64,000 nucleotides of DNA, taken from JAWQFO01 sp033436665. GTDB lineage: Bacteria > Pseudomonadota > Alphaproteobacteria > Rhodobacterales > Rhodobacteraceae. How positions within the stretch are numbered: position 1 is the first letter of the stretch; the number at the start of each line of letters is the position of its first letter. Where the stretch lies: contig NZ_JAWQFO010000003.1 in the NCBI RefSeq assembly GCF_033436665.1, positions 62,001 to 126,000 of the forward strand, in the 5' to 3' direction. A program made the position numbers and the translations under genes. Below, piece by piece: positions 8,283 to 17,354 of this stretch. The notes under the pieces were generated by a model. The model was not told where the DNA came from. It searched no databases and was given only the letters and a program-made list of their open reading frames with translations.

Positions 8283-10120
8283 GCGGCATCATCTTCCGTT
8301 TGCAGGAAACCGCCCGATTGCCGGCCCCAGAACTCAGCGTAAAGACCGCCCCGAGCCAGCAGGGTCTCGTGATTTCCGTCCTCGACAATCCGTCCGGCGT
8401 CGAGCACGAGAATGCGATCCATCTGGGCAATGGTAGAGAGCCGATGCGCGATGGCAATGACCGTCTTGCCTTCCATCATCCCATAAAGCGTGTCCTGGAT
8501 CGCCGCCTCGACCTCGCTGTCGAGCGCGCTGGTCGCCTCGTCGAGCAGAAGGATCGGCGCGTTCTTCAGGATCACTCGCGCAAGGGTCACCCTCTGGCGC
8601 TGACCGCCCGACAGCTTCACACCGCGCTCGCCGACCTGCGCATCATAGCCCGTGCGCCCTTCCGGATCGCGCAGATCGAGGATGAAGTCGTGCGCCTGCG
8701 CCTGCTTGCAGGCCGCGATCATCTCGGCCTCGGTCGCATCGGTGCGCCCGTAAAGGATGTTGTCGCGCACCGAGCGGTGCAGCAGTGAACTGTCCTGCTG
8801 CACCATCCCGATGGACCGGCGCAGGCTGTCCTGCGTCACGCCCGCAATGTCCTGCCCGTCGATGCGGATCGAGCCGGTTTCGGCGTCGTAGAACCGCAGC
8901 AGCAGCTTCACCAGCGTCGACTTGCCCGCACCCGACCGGCCCACGAGCCCGATCTTCTCGCCGCTTTTCACGGTCAGCGAAATCCGGTCGAGCCCGCCCG
9001 CGCCGCGCCCGTAGTGGTGGCTGAGGTTGTCTACCACGATCTCGCCTTGGGTCAGTTTGAGCGGTTTCGCGTCGGGCGCGTCCACCAGGTCGATCGGCTG
9101 CGCAATGGTCTCCATCCCCTCGGCGACGACGCCGAGCTGCCGGAAGAAGGTGGTCAGCGCCCACATGATCCAGCCCGTCATCGCATTCAGCCGCAGCGTC
9201 AGCGCGGTGGCGGCGGCAACGATACCGACGCTGGCCTGCCCCTGCATCCAGAGCGCGATGGCCCAGCCCACGACTGCGACGATCAGCACGCCGTTGAGCG
9301 CGGTCAGCGCCACGTCCATGATCGTGAAAATCCGCATCTCGGTCTGGAAGGTGCGCCGCGAATACTCGATCGCTTCGCGCGCGTAGTCGAGTTCCTGGTC
9401 GTGATGCGCGAACATCTTGACCGAGTGGATGTTGGTGTAGGCGTCGACCACCCGACCCGTCACCACGGACCGCGCGTTCGATGCCTCCTGCGAGGCAGGG
9501 CCGACGCGCTTGACCGTCCAGCGGATCAGCAGCGCGTAAAGCACGAACCATCCCGCCAGCGGCAACAGAAGCCGCGGATCGGCAGCCATCAGCAGGATGC
9601 CCGCGCCGATGAAATAGGCGAGCGAAAACGAAATCGCGTCGAAGGCCTGGAACACGACTTCGCCGGCGGCCGGCGGCGTCTGCATGATCCGGTTGGCGAT
9701 GCGGCCTGCGAAATCGTTCTCGAACCAGCCGACCGACTGCCGCAGCACCTGCCGGTGCGCACGCCAGCGGATCAGCGTGCCGAAGTTCGGCAGCACCGCG
9801 TTGTTCAGCAGCGCCACGTCGAAGGCTTGGATGACCGGGCGCACAAGCAGGATGAACAGTCCCGCGAGGATCATCTCGGTGCCGTGTTCGGCCCAGAAAT
9901 CCCCGGGCGAACCCGCCAGCAGGTCGACCACGCGACCCATGTAGGAGATCAGCCCGACCTCGATGGCCGCGACCACGACGGACATCAGCCCCGTGACGAG
10001 AAACACCCGCCCGAAAGGCCGCGCGTAGTCGCGCATGAAAGGCCAGAGCTTTTGCGGCGGGTGGTCGGTTTCCTCGTATGCGACATACGGGTCGACGAGT
10101 CGTTCGAAGTACTGGAACAT
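8279..10120 (-). CDS. ABC exporter half-transporter, subunit 1 (MsbA-like)
   Basis: A 613-residue permease-ATPase paralogous to the downstream gene. The N-terminal membrane domain of about six helices is followed by the ATPase: GRSGAGKST (about residue 395), LSGGQRQR, LLLDEATSALD and IAHRLST. GAGG lies eight bases before the ATG at 10120. Both half-transporters share the DSEVEAAIQ segment after Walker B, which supports a tandem duplication. The pair may be followed by the rRNA methyltransferase gene in one transcript. 176 bases upstream separate it from cca on the same strand; I see no clear promoter or terminator there. Confidence 0.9.
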   Translation of the reverse strand: MFQYFERLVDPYVAYEETDHPPQKLWPFMRDYARPFGRVFLVTGLMSVVVAAIEVGLISYMGRVVDLLAGSPGDFWAEHGTEMILAGLFILLVRPVIQAFDVALLNNAVLPNFGTLIRWRAHRQVLRQSVGWFENDFAGRIANRIMQTPPAAGEVVFQAFDAISFSLAYFIGAGILLMAADPRLLLPLAGWFVLYALLIRWTVKRVGPASQEASNARSVVTGRVVDAYTNIHSVKMFAHHDQELDYAREAIEYSRRTFQTEMRIFTIMDVALTALNGVLIVAVVGWAIALWMQGQASVGIVAAATALTLRLNAMTGWIMWALTTFFRQLGVVAEGMETIAQPIDLVDAPDAKPLKLTQGEIVVDNLSHHYGRGAGGLDRISLTVKSGEKIGLVGRSGAGKSTLVKLLLRFYDAETGSIRIDGQDIAGVTQDSLRRSIGMVQQDSSLLHRSVRDNILYGRTDATEAEMIAACKQAQAHDFILDLRDPEGRTGYDAQVGERGVKLSGGQRQRVTLARVILKNAPILLLDEATSALDSEVEAAIQDTLYGMMEGKTVIAIAHRLSTIAQMDRILVLDAGRIVEDGNHETLLARGGLYAEFWGRQSGGFLQTEDDAA

Positions 10121-10296
10121 GGCGGGAACCTCGGGGAGGGGTAGTCATTCACGGAAGGGTCCGGCGTCGCCCAGGGCACCACCGTCCGAAAGAGCAGTCA
10201 GACCGGCTTCAGCCGATCACGAACTCAGTGATATTTCCGCGCTTGTCCGCCATAATGGCTTTCCCTTACCCGCTCGGGCCCCGCATGTCGAGCCTT

Positions 10297-11472
10297 TCAG
10301 TCGTCAGGCAGCAGATCGTCCCTGCCCAGCGTGAAACCCGACTCGATCCAGCGTTGCTCGATCCGGCGCAGGGTCTCGCCCAGCGCCGGACCGGAGAGCG
10401 CCGGCATCAGGTCCGCCGCCCTGACCGGAAAGACCGCCTGCGCCCCGGTTTCGACAGCCCGCGCCGTGCCCGCCGGCATCTCGGTGCCCGCCATCGCGGC
10501 GCGCAGGATCGCCGCGGCCGTCGCGATCCGCGGTCCGTGCCGGTAGGCGATCTCGGCGATCCCCTGCGCACTGCCGGCACTTTCGGTCATCGCTTCCAGC
10601 GTGCGGACGTCCGCCCGGCTGAGCCGAAGCCGGTCCGCCACACCCTCGCCGCCCAGCGCCGCCAGCCGCAGAACCGGATCGGCATCGCCCGTGCCACTCT
10701 CGAGGTGCACGACCGGACCGAGAAACCGGTCGTCGGCTCCGGGCAGAAGCACCGCCAGACCACCCGTTGCGCGCATGCCCGCCACCGCCGCCACCGGATC
10801 CGGCGCCGACAATAGTTTCATCACTTCCGTTCCGATTCGTTCGGCGGAAAGCGTCTCTAACCCGGAGAGATTGCGCGCGATCGCATCAAGCGCATCCGGA
10901 TCGAAACCGATCTGGGGATCGCCATACCAGGCGACGAAGCGAAAGTACCGCAGGGTCCGCAGGTAATCCTCGCGGATCCGCGCGTCCGCATCCTCGATGA
11001 ACCGCACGCGGCGCGCCAAGAGATCCGGCAGCCCGCCCAGCGGATCGACGACCCGCCCCGTGGGCGTGGCATAAAGCGCGTTCATGGTGAAATCGCGCCG
11101 CCGCGCGTCCTCGGCAATGTCATCCGTAAACGCCACGACCGCCCGCCGTCCGTCGGTCTTCACGTCGCGCCGGAAGGTCGTGACCTCGAAGCCCCGGCCC
11201 TCGGCGACCACCGTGACCGTGCCGTGATCGATGCCCGTCGGCACGCATTTCAGTCCAGCCACCTCGGCCAGTTCGATGACCCTCTCGGGTCGTGCATCTG
11301 TGGCAAGGTCAACGTCCGAACCGCCCCGGCCCAGGATCGCGTCGCGGACACAGCCGCCGACGAAAAAGACCCGGTGATCGCCTGCCGCGACCGCCGCGCA
11401 GACCCGTTGCGCCGCGCGGTCGTCGAGCCAGGCGGTCCCGGCGGGGATCAGCGCGTCATCAGGTCGGTCCAT
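10297..11472 (-). CDS. cca: CCA tRNA nucleotidyltransferase
   Basis: A 391-residue class II CCA-adding enzyme or poly(A) polymerase-type protein, which adds or repairs the 3' CCA of tRNAs without a template. The head domain has GGCVRDAILG, then GGSDVDLATDA (the G-x-D-x-D metal site). RRDFTMNALY and the RFIEDADARIREDYLRTLR segment follow. I chose the ATG at 11472, giving MDRPDDALIP; it overlaps the stop of the Nudix gene by 25 bases. A longer frame runs 28 codons upstream but lacks family similarity. Probable transcript: hslO, Nudix, cca. An HD domain is absent, so no phosphatase activity is expected. Confidence 0.9.
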   Translation of the reverse strand: MDRPDDALIPAGTAWLDDRAAQRVCAAVAAGDHRVFFVGGCVRDAILGRGGSDVDLATDARPERVIELAEVAGLKCVPTGIDHGTVTVVAEGRGFEVTTFRRDVKTDGRRAVVAFTDDIAEDARRRDFTMNALYATPTGRVVDPLGGLPDLLARRVRFIEDADARIREDYLRTLRYFRFVAWYGDPQIGFDPDALDAIARNLSGLETLSAERIGTEVMKLLSAPDPVAAVAGMRATGGLAVLLPGADDRFLGPVVHLESGTGDADPVLRLAALGGEGVADRLRLSRADVRTLEAMTESAGSAQGIAEIAYRHGPRIATAAAILRAAMAGTEMPAGTARAVETGAQAVFPVRAADLMPALSGPALGETLRRIEQRWIESGFTLGRDDLLPDD

Positions 11473-12044
11473 GCCCGGAGCATACGCGCAGTCGCGCCCC
11501 AGATGTAATAGGGGCCGTAGGGCACCGCGAAATAGGACCGGACATGACCGCGCCATTGCCGCGACTGCACAACATAGTTCGAAGCGTCGAGCACATGCGA
11601 CAGCGGCACTGCGAACACCTCCTCGACCTCGCCGGGTTCGGGAATGATGTCGAATGTGTCTCTGACAAAGGCGATCACGGGCGTTACCACGAACCCCGTC
11701 ACCGTCTCGTGCGGGGCGATGGTGCCAAGAATTTCGACCAGGTTTCGCGGGAGGCCGATCTCTTCCTCCGCCTCGCGCAGAGCGGCCGCCACCGGGTCCG
11801 GATCGACCGGATCCTGCTTGCCGCCCGGAAAGGCGATCTGTCCAGGATGGTGCTTGAGCATGGAGGAGCGCTTGGTCAGCAGCAGCTCCAACCGCCCGTC
11901 GCGTTCGAAGATGGGCGCCAGAACCCCGGCGGGGCGCAGCTTGCGACCCTCGGGCAGCACGAAATCCGGGTTGAGGTCGAAATCCGAGGACGCCGCGCCG
12001 GAGTGCTCCAGCGCGGCGCGAATCGCGGCAATTGCGTCAGTCAC
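11448..12044 (-). CDS. Nudix hydrolase, CoA pyrophosphatase (NudL-like)
   Basis: A 198-residue Nudix protein. The segment LLTKRSSMLKHHPGQIAFPGGK is spread over the NuCoA-type motif, and the Nudix helix ends in ALREAEEEIGL. The acidic residue after GGK is Asp (GGKQDPVD) and the loop is one residue longer than the classic box, as in E. coli NudL, which cleaves CoA and related derivatives. Its start overlaps the hslO stop by eight bases and its stop overlaps cca by 25 bases, so these three are probably co-transcribed. A second, unrelated-looking Nudix gene lies just beyond hslO at 13105. Confidence 0.88.
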   Translation of the reverse strand: MTDAIAAIRAALEHSGAASSDFDLNPDFVLPEGRKLRPAGVLAPIFERDGRLELLLTKRSSMLKHHPGQIAFPGGKQDPVDPDPVAAALREAEEEIGLPRNLVEILGTIAPHETVTGFVVTPVIAFVRDTFDIIPEPGEVEEVFAVPLSHVLDASNYVVQSRQWRGHVRSYFAVPYGPYYIWGATARMLRAWTDLMTR

Positions 12045-13023
12045 GCGGGTCCTTTTCCGCCTCGAAGCCGACCGTTGCGGGGTCGAGATCGTAATGCGCC
12101 CCGCAGAACTGGCAGTCTGCCGTGACGCGCCCCTCGTCGGTGGTCATCTTCTCGATGTCCTTCGACGAGTAGATCGACAGGCTCTGCCGCACCCGGTCTT
12201 CCGAACAGGTACAGCCGAAGCGCACCGGCTGGGCGTCGAAAACCCGCGGCTGCTCCTCGTGGAAAAGCCGCAGCAGCAGGTCGTTCGGCGGCACCGACGG
12301 CCCGACAAGCTCCATCTCCTCGACGGTGTCGAGCAGGATGTTGACCCGGGACCAGTTCTCGGCCTCGCCGCCGTCCAGAAGATCGTCGGCGACCAGCGGC
12401 TCGCCGCTGCCTTCGCCCTGCGCCACGAAAGGCGAGGCCTTGGGCATGTGCTGCAGCATCACGCCGCCGCCCCGCCAATGCACGTCGACGCCGGGCTCCA
12501 GGCTTTCCCCGAAGCTGAGCGAGAAGCGGGTCGGAAGCTGTTCGGACTGCGCGAAGTAAGATTCGGCACAGGCCGACAGGCTTTCGCCGGTCAGCGGTGT
12601 GATCCCCTGGTAGGGTGTCATGCCCTTGCCCTGGTCGATCATGATGGCGAAATAGCCCTCGCCCAACTGCTCGAAGGGCGCACCGTCCGTCAGCTTGTCC
12701 GCGTCGTAGCTGGCATAGGCCCGGATCCGCGCCGGCGCGCCATCGGTCTCGGGACCATAGTAGTCCGTCGCGATCATGCGCACCGCGCCCTTGGTCTGGA
12801 CCTGCAGCTGCAGCTTCCAGCGCAACTTGATGGTCTGCCCGATCAGCGCGGTCAGCAGGGCCATCTCGGCTACCAGCGCTTCGACCTGCGGCGGGTAATC
12901 GTGCTGCTTGAGGATGCCATTCAGCGCCCCGTCGAGCCGTGCGACACGGCCACGGATGTCGCTGACGTCAAGCTGGAAGGGCAGGACCGTGTCGTCCCAC
13001 GCGATCTGTTGTCCGAGTGTCAT
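12037..13023 (-). CDS. hslO: Hsp33 redox-regulated chaperone
   Basis: A 328-residue Hsp33 protein, a holdase activated when its C-terminal zinc cysteines are oxidised. The zinc site is complete: CTC (Cys271, Cys273) and CQFC (Cys304, Cys307). The N-terminal domain reads LPFQLDVSDIRGRVARL with HDYPPQVEALVAE, as in the family. The ATG at 13023 is preceded by AAGGAAA at good spacing, so the longer upstream frame is not used. It is divergent from the Nudix gene at 13105 with 81 bases between. Its redox role fits other oxidative-damage genes in this window (msrA, trxA), but they are not linked in one transcript. Confidence 0.95.
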   Translation of the reverse strand: MTLGQQIAWDDTVLPFQLDVSDIRGRVARLDGALNGILKQHDYPPQVEALVAEMALLTALIGQTIKLRWKLQLQVQTKGAVRMIATDYYGPETDGAPARIRAYASYDADKLTDGAPFEQLGEGYFAIMIDQGKGMTPYQGITPLTGESLSACAESYFAQSEQLPTRFSLSFGESLEPGVDVHWRGGGVMLQHMPKASPFVAQGEGSGEPLVADDLLDGGEAENWSRVNILLDTVEEMELVGPSVPPNDLLLRLFHEEQPRVFDAQPVRFGCTCSEDRVRQSLSIYSSKDIEKMTTDEGRVTADCQFCGAHYDLDPATVGFEAEKDPRD

Positions 13024-13104
13024 TGGGGTTTCCTTAAGCGGCTGCTCTTGGCATACCGCGTCCATATATGGCCTACAACACGGATGAAAAGAGGACTTGC
13101 GCCC

Positions 13105-13545
13105 ATGATCCCGAGGGTCGGCCATGCACCACGCGCAGACCGCCGCTACCGGACGCGGCCCGGCACCTACGCGATCCTGCCGCTGGGAAACCGGGTCCTG
13201 CTGACCGTCCAGACCGGTGACCCGGTCGATGTCCAGCTGCCCGGCGGCGGCGTAGATCCCGGCGAGAGCCCGGTGCAGGCGCTGCACCGCGAGGTGCTTG
13301 AAGAAACCGGCTGGCGCATTGCGCGTCCGCGCCGTCTGGGCGCCTTCCGGCGCTTCGCCTTCATGCCGGAATACGACCTCTGGGCCGAAAAGCTCTGCCA
13401 TGTCTACGTCGCACGCCCCGTCCGCCCGGTGGCCGCGCCGACCGAAGCGGATCACCGGACTCTGGTTCTGACACCCCGCGAGGCCGCCACGATCCTCGGC
13501 AACGAAGGCGACCGGCGGTTCCTGCGGTCGTGGTTCGGGTTATGA
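13105..13545 (+). CDS. Nudix hydrolase
   Basis: A 146-residue protein that is almost only a Nudix domain. The box is perfect: GGGVDPGESP then QALHREVLEETGW, which places E, RE, EE and G as needed for Mg2+ binding. I chose the ATG at 13105 because GAGGA lies nine bases before it; an in-frame ATG at 13084 has no such site. The substrate cannot be inferred. The stop overlaps the convergent response-regulator gene by six bases. Confidence 0.8.
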   Translation: MIPRVGHAPRADRRYRTRPGTYAILPLGNRVLLTVQTGDPVDVQLPGGGVDPGESPVQALHREVLEETGWRIARPRRLGAFRRFAFMPEYDLWAEKLCHVYVARPVRPVAAPTEADHRTLVLTPREAATILGNEGDRRFLRSWFGL

Positions 13546-14814
13546 CGGGCCGTCGAATTCCAGAAGGATCCCGGAAATGTCGTCGGGAAACTTCGTACCG
13601 CCCCTGAACCGCGACAGCCGTTCGATCAGCGCCTCGAAAAACTCCGGTCCGCGCACATGCGCGAGGTCGCGGGCAAACCCTTCCACCCCGTCATCGCCAA
13701 GAAACGTGCCCGACTTCGACGGGCACTCGGCCACGCCGTCCGACAGGATCAGCAGCCGGTCGCCGGGATCGAGCGTCAGCTCGTACTGCGTGAAACTCGC
13801 CCCCGGCATCAGCCCGACCGGGAACCCGCCCGGCGCGTCCTGCTCGATGCGTCCGTCCGCACGCTGCACGATCGGGTGCGGGTGACCCGCCTGGCCGATG
13901 GCGATGCGCCCGGTTCCGAGGTCGACGTCCGCGAGCAGCATGGTGAAATAATGCTCGGTCGACATGTCGTTGAGGATCAGGTCGTTGAGCGTGCCGATGG
14001 CCTCGGCCGGGGGGCGTGGCGCGTGACCGCCATCGTCGCTTCGCGCGAGCGCGATGTTCTGCTCCGGCGTGCCGTCCGAGAGATACCCGGCCAGGCGCGC
14101 GGTCATCAGCGCCGAGCTGACGCCGTGGCCCGATACGTCGATGGCGAAAAGCCCGACACGATCCTGGCCGCCGGGAAAGAACCCGACCAGATCGCCCCCG
14201 ACATGGCCGCTGGGCCGCAGCATCAGCGACACGCTGCCGCCGTCGAACCGGCGATGCGTTTCGCGCACGAGAGATTGCTGCAGCTTCCGGGCTTCGGCGA
14301 GATCGCTGTCGAGCGCGCTGTAGAGCCGCTGCATCTCGTCCAGCGTTTCCGAGATCAGCCGGTTCTTTTCGGTCAGTTCGCGCTGCATCCGCAGGATGCG
14401 CCGACCGGCATCGACGCGCGCGCGCAACTCATGCCCATGCACCGGCTTGGTCAGAAAATCGTCGGCCCCCGCGTCGAGACCCTGGGCCACGTCCTGCTTG
14501 TCGCTTTTCGACGTCAGCAGGATGAAGTAGGCGAACTGGTCCACAGACTGCTCGCGGAAGCGCTGGCAGAACTCGATCCCGGACATGCCCGGCATCACCC
14601 AGTCACTGAGCACCAGGTCGGGCGGGTGTTCGGCACTGCGCGCCAGCGCCTCCTCGCCCGATCCGGCCTCGGTCACCGCGTGACCCGCCTGACCCAGAAG
14701 CCCTGAGAGCACCCGGCGCTGCATCGGGCTGTCGTCAACGACCAGGACCGACAGCGCCGCGCGGGCACGGGCGCGCTGTCCGGTCAGCCCGGTCGGATCG
14801 GTTTCAAGCAGCAT
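13540..14814 (-). CDS. Response regulator fused to PP2C/SpoIIE-type serine phosphatase (RsbU/RbaY-like)
   Basis: A 424-residue two-domain regulator. Residues 20-140 form a receiver with the acidic pair DD27-28, phospho-acceptor Asp71 in LSDWVMPG, Thr101 and Lys123. A likely coiled coil follows (about 145-190). The rest is a PP2C-like phosphatase with HVGGDLVGF, IDVSGHGVSSAL and LILSDGVAE, so all metal-binding Asp residues are present. Such proteins dephosphorylate anti-sigma-factor antagonists in partner-switching systems; RbaY of Rhodobacter capsulatus and HsbR of Pseudomonas aeruginosa are examples. No antagonist or anti-sigma gene is adjacent. It is divergent from an Hpt gene, a likely phosphodonor. 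Confidence 0.85.
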   Translation of the reverse strand: MLLETDPTGLTGQRARARAALSVLVVDDSPMQRRVLSGLLGQAGHAVTEAGSGEEALARSAEHPPDLVLSDWVMPGMSGIEFCQRFREQSVDQFAYFILLTSKSDKQDVAQGLDAGADDFLTKPVHGHELRARVDAGRRILRMQRELTEKNRLISETLDEMQRLYSALDSDLAEARKLQQSLVRETHRRFDGGSVSLMLRPSGHVGGDLVGFFPGGQDRVGLFAIDVSGHGVSSALMTARLAGYLSDGTPEQNIALARSDDGGHAPRPPAEAIGTLNDLILNDMSTEHYFTMLLADVDLGTGRIAIGQAGHPHPIVQRADGRIEQDAPGGFPVGLMPGASFTQYELTLDPGDRLLILSDGVAECPSKSGTFLGDDGVEGFARDLAHVRGPEFFEALIERLSRFRGGTKFPDDISGILLEFDGPS

Positions 14815-14966
14815 TCGGTCGTCCCGTGCGAGGATCCTCCAACCGGGCTTAGCGGCACCGGGTTTAAGGTCGTGTGAATGCTCGAATTCACTTGGTTCAA
14901 ATCTTCCGCGTTACCTCATGTTAACGATATGCCGCGAGGCTTGCGCCGGAGGCAGACGGGGTAGCG
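14815..14966. promoter_or_regulatory. Divergent control region between RR/PP2C and Hpt genes
   Basis: A 152-base gap between divergent genes. It holds an inverted repeat GTGAAT/ATTCAC (14874-14891, six-base spacer) and TTAC-N6-TTAAC at 14911-14925. The second resembles, imperfectly, the alphaproteobacterial CtrA site TTAA-N7-TTAA. Both promoters must lie here, but I cannot assign -35/-10 elements. Confidence 0.35.
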
Positions 14967-15299
14967 ATGATCGACTGGAACCAGATCGAGACGTTGAAAA
15001 GGGACTTGGGCGCGGACGTGTTCGACGAAATCGTCGAACTTTTCCTCAGTGAAACCGGAACGGCGATCTCACAGCTCCGGCAGGCGCCCGCTGCGGGCGA
15101 TCTTCCGGAACTGCTGCATTCCTTGAAGGGCAGCGCGCTCAACCTGGGCTTCGAGGATTTCGTCGAACTCTGCAAGGTTGGAGAGATTGTTGCCCGTACC
15201 GGCAACCTCACCGTGATCGAGGTCGAGCGGATCGCGGATTGTTACGATGCCACGCGGTCGCTGTTCCTTTCACAGATCGGAGAGCGCCGCGCCGGCTAG
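14967..15299 (+). CDS. Histidine phosphotransfer (Hpt) domain protein
   Basis: A 110-residue single-domain Hpt protein. The phospho-accepting residue is His51 in LLHSLKGSALNLG, the classic Hpt motif, inside a predicted four-helix bundle with no catalytic domain. Hpt proteins pass phosphoryl groups between hybrid kinases and receivers. The obvious partner is the receiver-phosphatase encoded divergently 152 bases away. Its ATG follows GGGGTAGCG, and its last four bases overlap the convergent dehydrogenase gene. The upstream hybrid kinase is not in this window. Confidence 0.85.
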   Translation: MIDWNQIETLKRDLGADVFDEIVELFLSETGTAISQLRQAPAAGDLPELLHSLKGSALNLGFEDFVELCKVGEIVARTGNLTVIEVERIADCYDATRSLFLSQIGERRAG

Positions 15300-16108
15300 A
15301 CCAGACGGTAAAGCGCGGCTGCATCCAGCGACCCGTCTGCCGCCGCGGTCCGGCGGCGCAGCTTGCGCATGCCCGCGATCCACGCTTCGGGGTCGCGCGC
15401 GCGCAGGGCAGCGTAATCCGCGACCTGCGGATGCGGCAGGATCAGGAACCGTTTTTTCGCGACGCCTTCGACGATCACCGCCGCCGCCTCTTCGGCGGTG
15501 AGCAGGCCCGGCACGTCATCGGCATCCCCGGAGGCCAGCCCGATCAGCGGGGTCGCGACATATTGCGGACAGACCACCGAGACATCGATGCCGTCGTCGC
15601 CGTGGCTGATCGCCAGCGACTCGGCAAAGCTGACGGCGGCATGCTTGGTCGCGGAATACGCCGCGTCTCCGATCTGGTTCAGAAGCCCCGCCGCCGAGGC
15701 GACACTGACGAGATGTCCCGAGCGCCGGGCGATCATCTCGGGCAGGAGCGCCCGCGCCGCGTAGACATGCGCCATGACATGCAGGCGCCAGTTCAGCGTC
15801 CAGACGTCGTCGTCGGCAGAGACGGCATGTCCCGGCTGACCGCGCGCAACGCCCGCGTTAGAGACGAAAATGTCCACCGGACCAAGCTTCGTTCGCACCT
15901 CATCGACAAGCGACCGAACGGCCTCTTCGCGGGTCACGTCGCACGTCACCCCGAGCCCGCCGATCTCGCCCGCGACGGCCCGTGCGCCGGCGGCGTCGTG
16001 GTCCGCAATGCAGACCCGGGCGCCCGCCTTCGCGAACCGCCGCGCAAGTGCGGCGCCGATCCCGCTGGCTCCTCCTGTGACCACCACGGTCCTGCTTTCG
16101 AAGTCCAT
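15296..16108 (-). CDS. Short-chain dehydrogenase/reductase (SDR) family oxidoreductase
   Basis: A 270-residue classical SDR. It has the NAD(P) site TGGASGIGAAL near residue 11, NAG in VSNAGVA, catalytic Ser in SVASAAG and YSATKHA with Tyr and Lys. Asp in CIADHD at the end of the second strand suggests a preference for NAD(H). The substrate cannot be named. It starts ten bases after the ilvA stop on the same strand, so the two are probably co-transcribed, although no shared pathway is evident. Confidence 0.88.
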   Translation of the reverse strand: MDFESRTVVVTGGASGIGAALARRFAKAGARVCIADHDAAGARAVAGEIGGLGVTCDVTREEAVRSLVDEVRTKLGPVDIFVSNAGVARGQPGHAVSADDDVWTLNWRLHVMAHVYAARALLPEMIARRSGHLVSVASAAGLLNQIGDAAYSATKHAAVSFAESLAISHGDDGIDVSVVCPQYVATPLIGLASGDADDVPGLLTAEEAAAVIVEGVAKKRFLILPHPQVADYAALRARDPEAWIAGMRKLRRRTAAADGSLDAAALYRLV

Positions 16109-16118
16109 GCCCGCTCCC

Positions 16119-17354
16119 TCAGATCACGAATTGCGCCAGCGTCTCGTCGTTGGTGATGTCGGTGTAAGTGAACCCAGCCGCGTCGAGCTTGCCGCGCAGC
16201 GCGTCGAAATTCGAAGGCGCGCTGGTCTCGATGCCGATCAGTACCGAGCCGAAGTTACGCGCGGACTTCTTGAGGTATTCGAAGCGCGCGATGTCGTCGT
16301 CGGGCCCCAGGATCTCGAGAAACTCCTTGAGCGCCCCGGGCCGCTGCGGCATCCGCAGGATGAAGTATTTCTTCACCCCGCCGTAGCGCTGCGCCCGTTC
16401 CTTCACTTCCGGCAGGCGCTCGAAATCGAAGTTTCCGCCCGAGGTGACACAGACCACAGTCTTGCCGCGGATCGTCTCGCCCAGCTCGGACAAAGCCTCG
16501 ACCGCCAGCGCGCCGGCGGGTTCCAGCACCACGCCCTCGACGTTCAGCATCTCCATGATCGTGACGCAGATGCGGTCTTCGGAAAGGCTGAGGACGTCGC
16601 CGGGATCAACTCCGGCTAGCCGCGCGAAGGTCTTTTCGCCCAACTTGGCCACCGCCGCCCCGTCGACGAAATTGTTGATCGGCGAGACGTCCACGGGCTG
16701 TCCCTCGGCCAGCGCGGCGGCGAGGCTTTTTGCGCCCGCGGGTTCCACGAAGGTCATTGCGCAGTCGGTGCCGAAATAGCTGCGCACGCCCGAGGACAGC
16801 CCGCCGCCGCCCACCGGCAGGATGATCCGGTCCGGCAGCGCCCCGAGCTGCGCCTCGATCTCCACCGCCACTGTCGCCTGCCCCTCGATCACATCCGCGT
16901 CGTCGAAGGGCGACAAGAAATGCCCGCCTGCCTCGGAGCAGAACGCCTGTGCGGCGCCCAGCGTCTTGTCGAAATAGTCCCCGACCAGCCGGATCTCGAC
17001 CATGCCGCCACCGAACATGCGGGTTTTCTGGATCTTCTGCTGCGGCGTCGTCACCGGCATGAACACGACGCCCCTGACCCCGAAATGCCGGCACATGAAG
17101 GCCACGCCCTGCGCGTGGTTGCCCGCCGAGGCACAGACAAAAAGCGACTTGCCCGGGATCTGCTTGCGCATCGCGTTGAAGGCCCCGCGCAGCTTGTACG
17201 AACGCACCGGGCTCAGATCCTCGCGCTTGAGCCAGATGTCGGCGCCGAACCGCGCGCTCAGGTGATCGTTGCGCATCAGCGGCGTCTCGGGAAAGACGCT
17301 CCGCATGTCGCGTTCGGCGGCGCGGGCGGCGGCGATGAAGGCGTCGCGGGTCAT
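16119..17354 (-). CDS. ilvA: Threonine ammonia-lyase, biosynthetic, with C-terminal ACT-like domain
   Basis: A 411-residue PLP enzyme that converts threonine to 2-oxobutanoate, the first step to isoleucine. PLP binds Lys54 in SPVRSYKLRGA; SAGNHAQGVA and the glycine loop VGGGGLSSG are also present. The last ~90 residues (KYFILRMPQRPGALKEF...) form one ACT-like regulatory domain, the short form of the enzyme rather than the E. coli two-domain type. The ATG at 17354 has GAGGA eight bases upstream, so I prefer it to in-frame starts at 17393 or further. It lies divergent from argG with 128 bases between. Confidence 0.92.
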   Translation of the reverse strand: MTRDAFIAAARAAERDMRSVFPETPLMRNDHLSARFGADIWLKREDLSPVRSYKLRGAFNAMRKQIPGKSLFVCASAGNHAQGVAFMCRHFGVRGVVFMPVTTPQQKIQKTRMFGGGMVEIRLVGDYFDKTLGAAQAFCSEAGGHFLSPFDDADVIEGQATVAVEIEAQLGALPDRIILPVGGGGLSSGVRSYFGTDCAMTFVEPAGAKSLAAALAEGQPVDVSPINNFVDGAAVAKLGEKTFARLAGVDPGDVLSLSEDRICVTIMEMLNVEGVVLEPAGALAVEALSELGETIRGKTVVCVTSGGNFDFERLPEVKERAQRYGGVKKYFILRMPQRPGALKEFLEILGPDDDIARFEYLKKSARNFGSVLIGIETSAPSNFDALRGKLDAAGFTYTDITNDETLAQFVI

